Origin: Watersipora subatra
Lineage: Eukaryota; Bryozoa; Gymnolaemata; Cheilostomatida; Watersiporidae
Assembly (NCBI RefSeq): GCF_963576615.1
Contig: NC_088711.1
Location: 12,447,869-12,511,868 of the forward strand
Reading direction: 5' to 3'
Length of the DNA: 64,000 nt
Every line of letters begins with the position of its first letter. Within the stretch, counting starts at the first letter, position 1. Below the pieces are notes generated by a model, which ran no database searches, was not told where the DNA came from, and saw nothing but the letters and a program-made list of their open reading frames with translations. Shown here in pieces: positions 60,901 through 64,000 of the stretch. The translations under genes were made by a program, and so were the position numbers.

Positions 60901-63178
60901 GTCGTTTTAGAGACATAGCCTCCCAAAGACGATTTGACATCGTTAGTCCAAGTTCCTAAAACATAGTCTGAAAGACGCCTCATATATACAACATTGTTCA
61001 TAACAACTGGTCCCTAATTATAATTATCAATTCTCTACGCATTTCTAAAAATTGCTTTAGCTAGCCCAAAGTTTCATTAGAAAACTTTTCAAATCCTTTC
61101 TTCGAATATTTCTGGTTTTTCAAGTGCCTCTCGTGACAAATTCGCATTTCGCTACGAATAAAATAGTGCTGCTCATTCACTAGTGAACATTGTTCCTTCT
61201 GTTTGCATGTCTCTAGTTTGCCTCACTGACTGTGAAGGCGCTGCAGTTGCTAGGAGAGCTCGGTGAAGAGGCGGGGCTGGCAGTTATGAAGATGGTAGGT
61301 ATACTTGACCATCTCATATTAGACCTTGACTAGTTGCTCACATTCATGACTAGCAAGTGTAGAGATAGACACTTCCTGTTAACCATATTATTGATGACTA
61401 ACTTCTGTGTAAATCAAAACAAACAACATAAGACAATTTTGATGCTTCAATGCGCCACAAGAAAAGATCTTGTTGGATTCACATTTTATTGAACACAAAA
61501 TCAATATTGTTTGATGTCTTAAAGTTTAATAATCATACTATCACCATTGGGAATTGTATAGCTTAGGCCATGTGGCCTCTGTTAATACTGTAGGAAAAAG
61601 GGAAGAAAAGCACCTTATCTCGAATTCTTGATTTGATTTATGGTGGGGCTGACCCAGAAATAGCCTTGCAGTCCAAAGAACTGCTTATCAAGGTACGATA
61701 TATCCTCTTGGTTTATTGTTGTCTAGATTTCAGTTTATTTTGTTTAATTGTAACTTGCCTGTGCCATGTTTGATTCTATTCAAATTTGATGCATGGTTAT
61801 GGATAAAGGGTTTTGCTAAACACAAAATTGCTTGCAGCTTTCCACACTTTCATATCCTTATCCCCGATTGTCTCCAATTAGCCATACCATCTCTGTAGGA
61901 TAATCATCTTGCCTCTTTCCAATTTCTGATGGTGTGTAAGCCACAGTACATTTTTGGTGAACAAAATGGTACAGTATTTGTTTTAAAGGTTTGCTGACAT
62001 CACAATATATTATTGCAGTAGCAGATAACACTGCAGATTTGATTTTGAATAATATTTTTATGCAATTTTGACCAAATACCTAGGTTACATGTTATCAGCA
62101 TTTTCATGTCATGGAAATGGACAGAAAGGTTTGAAATCTTTGCAAAATATCAGCCAGAAACAGCTGCGACGTTATATAAGTATCTTAAAATCACTTGTTT
62201 TGCAAACTAAATTGTCTAAAAATGGTCTATTAAAAATCCTTATTCATGAAAGCAGAGCGTGCGTCAAGAGGTTTTAAACAGATGTCTTCCGTGAATAGCT
62301 AATTTTTATGAACAATTTTTCAAATTTAACATTTGTGTGAAGGAAGAATTTCTTGCTAGTGCACTCCACAAGATGAGACGTGTAAGCCAATTGATGGTAC
62401 TATGTAACCTTCGCTTGAGAAATAATGCGGCACCTATAAATACGACACAGATTCTTTCAGTATTTGTTGAATCTGTTTTGACTTTGCGTTATAATTATCT
62501 GCCATATTCGGTAACAAAAACATGTAGTATGACGACGAGATATGGAAAATGTATTAGAATGGCAACCAACACAAGGCCTTGTGTCTCATGTTTATGCATT
62601 GGCAAACTGTTGACATTGACATCGTATATTGTACATTGTATATCGTACATCATATATCGCACATCGTATATTGTACATCTGTATTTTACGGAAAAAATTA
62701 CCTCCTTACATCACAGGTTCCATCACAAGTGCTTTTGTCTCTACAGCTTTGCAAATGCTTGAAAATGAAATGTCATTATTATAAATAAAACTTTAGCATC
62801 CAAGATTTGTTTTAAAATTGAACTCAAAAAATGGGTTTATATGCCAAACCTTTAAATTCCTAAAGCAAATACAAAGCAATTAAAAATGTTGAATATCGTG
62901 TGTAAAAACTTCTCACACTTTAAAGATTGTTCTTAATTTAAATTGATGGTCATCTCTTTCAAGTCTAACAAATACCCAAAGTGATGATGTGCTGTTCATT
63001 GTTCCTCAGCTCCTGAAACAGAGTGGCTGGTTTGAGAAGCTGGACAGGGAGTTGGAGGTTTGGTTTCACTATGGAGACAAACTTGGGTCTTCTTTAAATT
63101 TCTTGGAGAGGCTTTTACAGACGCTATTTAGTAACCCATATCCATACCTTGACCAGGTTTATAGTGCCCTCAGTACAG
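39935..63178 (+). CDS. URB1: URB1 (NPA1) nucleolar pre-60S ribosome assembly factor, 5' part, 13 coding exons; gene continues past window
   Basis: A large HEAT-like nucleolar protein of early pre-60S particles. Coding exons: 39935-40088, 46461-46624, 48199-48346, 48744-48974, 51137-51345, 51496-51614, 53992-54196, 55474-55608, 56823-56972, 60372-60718, 61217-61294, 61594-61692 and 63010-63178. Phases agree at every junction (2208 nt, ~736 codons), apart from one missing base inside 60372-60718. Collinear matches to vertebrate URB1: LKKARIE...FKVLLKNP (KRARKEE...FKAQLKDP), TKTQRIRLF (TKTQKVRFF), GSWLNAANHVVK, HYDF, and LERLLQTLFSNPYPYLD (LERILLTLVANPYPYTD). The basic N-terminus fits a nucleolar protein; exons 2-9 cover the Npa1 domain. 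ATG 39935 is chosen because nothing conserved lies upstream. The human protein is ~2270 aa, so about one third is present. Confidence 0.95.
40460..40490. repeat. Tight perfect hairpin, 14-bp arms, 3-nt loop
   Basis: 40460-40473 and 40477-40490 are perfect inverted copies (AAGCAGCCCTCAAA) in URB1 intron 1. It belongs to the tight-hairpin class. Confidence 0.75.
41300..42006 (-). pseudogene. Broken transposon-associated protein ORF
   Basis: On the - strand, the first part (to 41719) reads FATSHGRGAVDGVDE then CVKRYVW and VDVTFVLKEDI. A shift just after WEGI (about 41719) is followed in another frame by AWHPWRSLR and, at 41578-41300, FAIGKLVVVAYECGAYIGSIEKI. These blocks occur in this order in many uncharacterised, probably transposon-derived animal proteins (the FATSHGKG...DGVGG...KR type). 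The upstream SDG..SQFK block typical of that family is not seen here. One frameshift and the missing N-terminus make it a relic. The family name and catalytic role are uncertain. Confidence 0.6.
42182..43587 (+). mobile_element. Non-autonomous Helitron, copy 2, with internal extra segment
   Basis: It begins A|TCTATATA and ends CTAG|T after the hairpin CCCAG-GCAACG-CCGGG. It matches copy 1 (22557-23340) at both ends and across its 3' half. Relative to copy 1 it has ~445 extra bases between two CAAGAATT occurrences (about 42533 and 42987). It also carries a 19-bp-arm perfect hairpin (43325-43369) and a partial repeat of its own 3' region. It lies in URB1 intron 1. Confidence 0.8.
43325..43369. 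repeat. Tight perfect hairpin, 19-bp arms, 7-nt loop, inside Helitron copy 2
   Basis: 43325-43343 and 43351-43369 are exact inverted copies (AATGGCACGTGTTTTTATA). The corresponding place in Helitron copy 1 (about 23250) has only a single AATGGCAAATG stretch, so the inverted half arose after the two copies diverged. Confidence 0.85.
44037..44387 (+). CDS. 116-aa unassigned protein within TIR transposon
   Basis: ATG 44037 opens a 116-codon frame ending at TAA 44387. Upstream is a strong splice donor, GTGGTAAGTAAGG (about 43888), and an acceptor, TTTGTTTTAG (about 43999), which would remove a ~110-base leader intron ahead of the ATG. The N-terminal ~70 residues look structured, with hydrophobic VVDVILRRS and charged helix-like FKKEQKRLYEHKSLANR. 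The rest is Ser/Thr/Asp-rich and probably disordered (SPSTPTQDSDSDRA). An AATAAA follows at 44526. The family is unknown. It may be a transposon accessory protein or a captured host exon. Confidence 0.45.
   Translation: MIARVVDVILRRSPIIQGGLEIEVGVTAATYEKNISVFKKEQKRLYEHKSLANRQNFALVSHEESSDDIFLTSHVVARESPSTPTQDSDSDRAAITKITSQKAPLHASIHISRVPV
44526..44531 (+). terminator. Poly(A) signal candidate for the transposon ORF
   Basis: AATAAA lies ~140 bases after the stop of the 116-aa ORF and still inside the TIR element. Confidence 0.45.
47811..48182. repeat. 48-bp minisatellite ending 16 bp before a URB1 exon
   Basis: About 7.7 copies of a 48-bp unit built on ATGTGTACAGAACTCTTTCA plus TATGATGTACAACGGA. 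The period is divisible by three and long spurious ORFs cover it in several frames. The last copy merges into the pyrimidine-rich acceptor of the URB1 exon that starts at 48199. Confidence 0.92.
50403..50478 (+). pseudogene. Possible relic of a retroelement gag zinc-knuckle region
   Basis: One frame reads CKRCGATKLKHETKC followed by CYSCGQ and then a stop. This resembles the paired Cys-His knuckles of retroelement nucleocapsid regions, with non-canonical spacing (CX2CX6HX3C). The surroundings (50100-50520) are otherwise undecipherable. This is weak support only. Confidence 0.25.
50521..50900. repeat. Direct repeat flanking an AT-only low-complexity block
   Basis: GGGTGACGTACCAGCTTATA (about 50521) recurs as GGGTGATGAACCAGCTTATG (about 50860). 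Between them, 50567-50855 is almost pure A/T with many self-complementary TTTAAA/AAATTT runs. The AT block appears inserted into, or expanded from, the repeated sequence. Confidence 0.6.
52138..52188. repeat. Tight hairpin, 20-bp arms, 11-nt loop
   Basis: 52138-52157 and 52169-52188 are inverted copies with one mismatch. A partial direct copy of the left arm precedes it at about 52117 (GTGTCGCTTGTGAACGTAA). It sits inside the pogo-like element. Confidence 0.75.
52383..52775. repeat. ~32-bp minisatellite inside pogo-like element
   Basis: About 12 copies of a unit around ACACACTTGTACAAGCTAAA plus CTTGTACTAA, with some longer variants containing TTGTACTTATACTAA. Each unit contains the self-complementary CTTGTACAAG. 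Confidence 0.9.
53234..53749. mobile_element. Decayed pogo/Tigger-like MITE
   Basis: The left end CAGTGAAACCTTGGTGCTAT partly matches the inverted right end AGTGGAACCGCCATGCTTGA. The layout is that of Tigger-like MITEs, but the flanking TA is not clean and no ORF is present. The boundaries are approximate. Confidence 0.5.
54799..55311. mobile_element. hAT-like MITE
   Basis: The ends are CAGGGATGGCCAA and, inverted, CAGCTATGGCCTAA. The flanks CCCTAATG (54791-54798) and CTCTAATG (55312-55319) agree at 7 of 8 positions, as an aged 8-bp duplication would. 513 bp, no ORF. It lies in the URB1 intron before 55474. Confidence 0.75.
55845..56641. repeat. Fold-back element with ~290-bp arms
   Basis: 55845-56134 and 56348-56641 are inverted copies at roughly 85-90% identity (shared motif AATCAGACACGCTGATTCCG). 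They are separated by ~210 bp rich in GCGC and CGAG motifs. The transcript of this URB1 intron could fold into a long imperfect hairpin. An 80-codon ORF in the right arm (56464-56706) is not recognisable. Confidence 0.85.
58926..60955 (-). CDS. Antisense gene-like exon set with P2RX7-C-like cysteine motif, interleaved with URB1
   Basis: On the - strand, exon-like blocks lie at 60955-60801 (ATG 60940), 59726-59609 and 59139-58926. The first two join cleanly (AG donor at 60801, acceptor at 59727). The first encodes AYECPRYIYQGVWKSFFPPF; the second a charged segment (VKDWGRQPMIRADRR). The third has CQCGNC...NVCC...KCV...RVAFHNYG, the Cys pattern of the P2X7 intracellular domain found alone in many invertebrate proteins, and ends in TAA at 58926. 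The phase between blocks two and three does not fit, so an exon is missing or the gene is broken. A further block at 58794-58610 is possible. URB1 exon 60372-60718 lies inside its first intron. Confidence 0.4.
60276..60391 (+). repeat. URB1: 32-bp tandem array of 3' splice acceptors at URB1 exon
   Basis: Four acceptor-like AGs end at 60275, 60307, 60339 and 60371, each exactly 32 bases apart. They are followed by near-copies of CTCGTACCACCAGTTGATGT and preceded by TTACTATTTTTAG-like tracts. Starting at the last acceptor (60372) the frame is open and collinear with URB1 (LVPPVDVLLHCW). Starting at the other three meets an in-frame stop before or soon after 60372. Confidence 0.85.
62621..62678. 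repeat. Degenerate ATCGTATATTGTACAT tandem repeat
   Basis: Four to five imperfect copies of a 13-15 base unit (variants of ATCGTATATTGTAC) in the URB1 intron before 63010. Confidence 0.6.
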
Positions 63179-63203
63179 GTATGTCCTTTTGTTTGTCAGA
63201 GTA

Positions 63204-64000
63204 CAGTAGACACTTCTCTATATGACCTCCTATAGCCTAAATTCCAGATAACGTAAAAAGATTTGCAAAATTTTTGTTTCGTACTACGTAAAAAATTCCA
63301 TATATTGTAATGCAAAGTGTCGAGTAGAGGCAACTTCTCAAATTCGATTTGAATGGTAACATATCTCGCCACGCTTGTGAGAAAAAAACGACGTACGTAT
63401 AGCGTTATAGCTATTATATATACAACCTTCATTACATTTCCGTGATAGGTGGTCAGATGTGTCGACAAAACAGAGAATAAGTAGCTGCGCCATTTTAATA
63501 AATTCTTGAAGGCGATCGAATTGTGCAGGCGGTACAGTGTCGGTTTACTAATCTGAATTTCACGAGTTAGGAGTATAGCTAAAAGTTATCTTTTTTCCTA
63601 GCTTTGACCCCTGGATATAAATAGATGTTGAACAAGTAGGCACCACTCTTGTTATAGTACAGATATATTTTTGTTTTACTTTATTGTAGACATATAAAGT
63701 ATTTGTTTTGAAGAATAGACTTTGCTGTCTAGAAAAATAAACAAATCATTGTAGATGGACTTTGAATATGTGTTCCCCATCAACTTATTGTAAGATTACT
63801 GCAATCATAGTCTATAAAACCAGGTAAATCGATCAGAAAAAGGGGACTAGTTGTTGATGCAAACTAATAATACTGCAGTTACGATACAGCCAACAGATTA
63901 AAAAGTCAAGTCTAGTTTTTTTTGTATGGCCACAGGAGTCAGGTGGGAAAGATCTTGGAACAGATTAGGCAATTTACATGTATTTCACTGTTCGTATAAC
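63204..64000. mobile_element. Tc1/pogo-type MITE family member, copy 2 (runs off the window)
   Basis: It starts CAGTAGACACTTCTCTATAT directly after TA (63202-63203). It then matches the copy at 30284-31103 nearly end to end, including the GATGTGTCGAC and CCCCATCAACTTATTGTAA blocks. The right end is beyond the window. It lies in the URB1 intron after 63178. Confidence 0.85.

Noticed and set aside
62337..62762. 141-codon ORF near the right end
   Set aside because: It lies in a URB1 intron, includes a degenerate TCGTATATTGTACA repeat, and has no recognisable motif.

Overview
This is an AT-rich, intron-rich, repeat-rich animal nuclear window. It reads with the standard genetic code. Two conserved protein-coding genes are recognisable, both on the + strand and both split by GT-AG introns. 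The dense load of DNA transposons, Helitrons and minisatellites fits a marine invertebrate, probably a lophotrochozoan. I cannot name the species, and that placement is an inference.

Layout. 1-7.37 kb: no recognised gene; a ~2.1 kb inverted-repeat-bounded segment (4939-7048) and a tight 20-bp-arm hairpin (1498-1538). 7370-11775: a young, full-length Ty3/gypsy retrotransposon with 177-bp LTRs, a 5-bp target duplication, and gag-pol broken by three single-base-type frameshifts at homopolymers. 11.8-17.7 kb: intergenic DNA with a decayed TIR transposon (13289-14635) and one weak hypothetical ORF. 17743-35527: a complete 11-exon, 454-aa ortholog of SLC18B1 (vesicular polyamine transporter, MFS). 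Its introns hold minisatellites, a fold-back element, a Helitron, pogo/Tigger-like and hAT-like elements. 36.3-38.7 kb: a GC-richer island with a short intact two-finger C2H2 protein gene, a degenerate relative 2 kb upstream, and a 24-bp minisatellite between them. 39935 to the window end: the 5' part of URB1 (NPA1; nucleolar pre-60S assembly factor). Thirteen coding exons (~736 codons) are visible and the gene runs off the right edge.

URB1 intron 1 (40089-46460) is a nested transposon stack: a broken TE-derived ORF on the - strand, a 1.4-kb Helitron, and 8 bp later a 1.8-kb TIR element carrying its own small spliced gene-like unit (116-aa ORF plus poly(A) signal). Later URB1 introns hold a 48-bp minisatellite abutting exon 3, pogo/Tigger and hAT elements, and a ~0.8 kb fold-back with ~290-bp arms. 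The intron before the exon at 60372 ends in four tandem 3' splice sites exactly 32 bp apart, of which only the last keeps the frame open. A - strand set of exons with a P2RX7-C-like Cys motif (58926-60955) brackets that same URB1 exon.

The two host genes are functionally independent (vesicular transport and ribosome biogenesis) and no operon-like logic applies. The most unusual points are the tandem acceptor array in URB1, the antisense gene-like exons around it, the mini-gene inside a TIR element, and the many very tight near-perfect hairpins.
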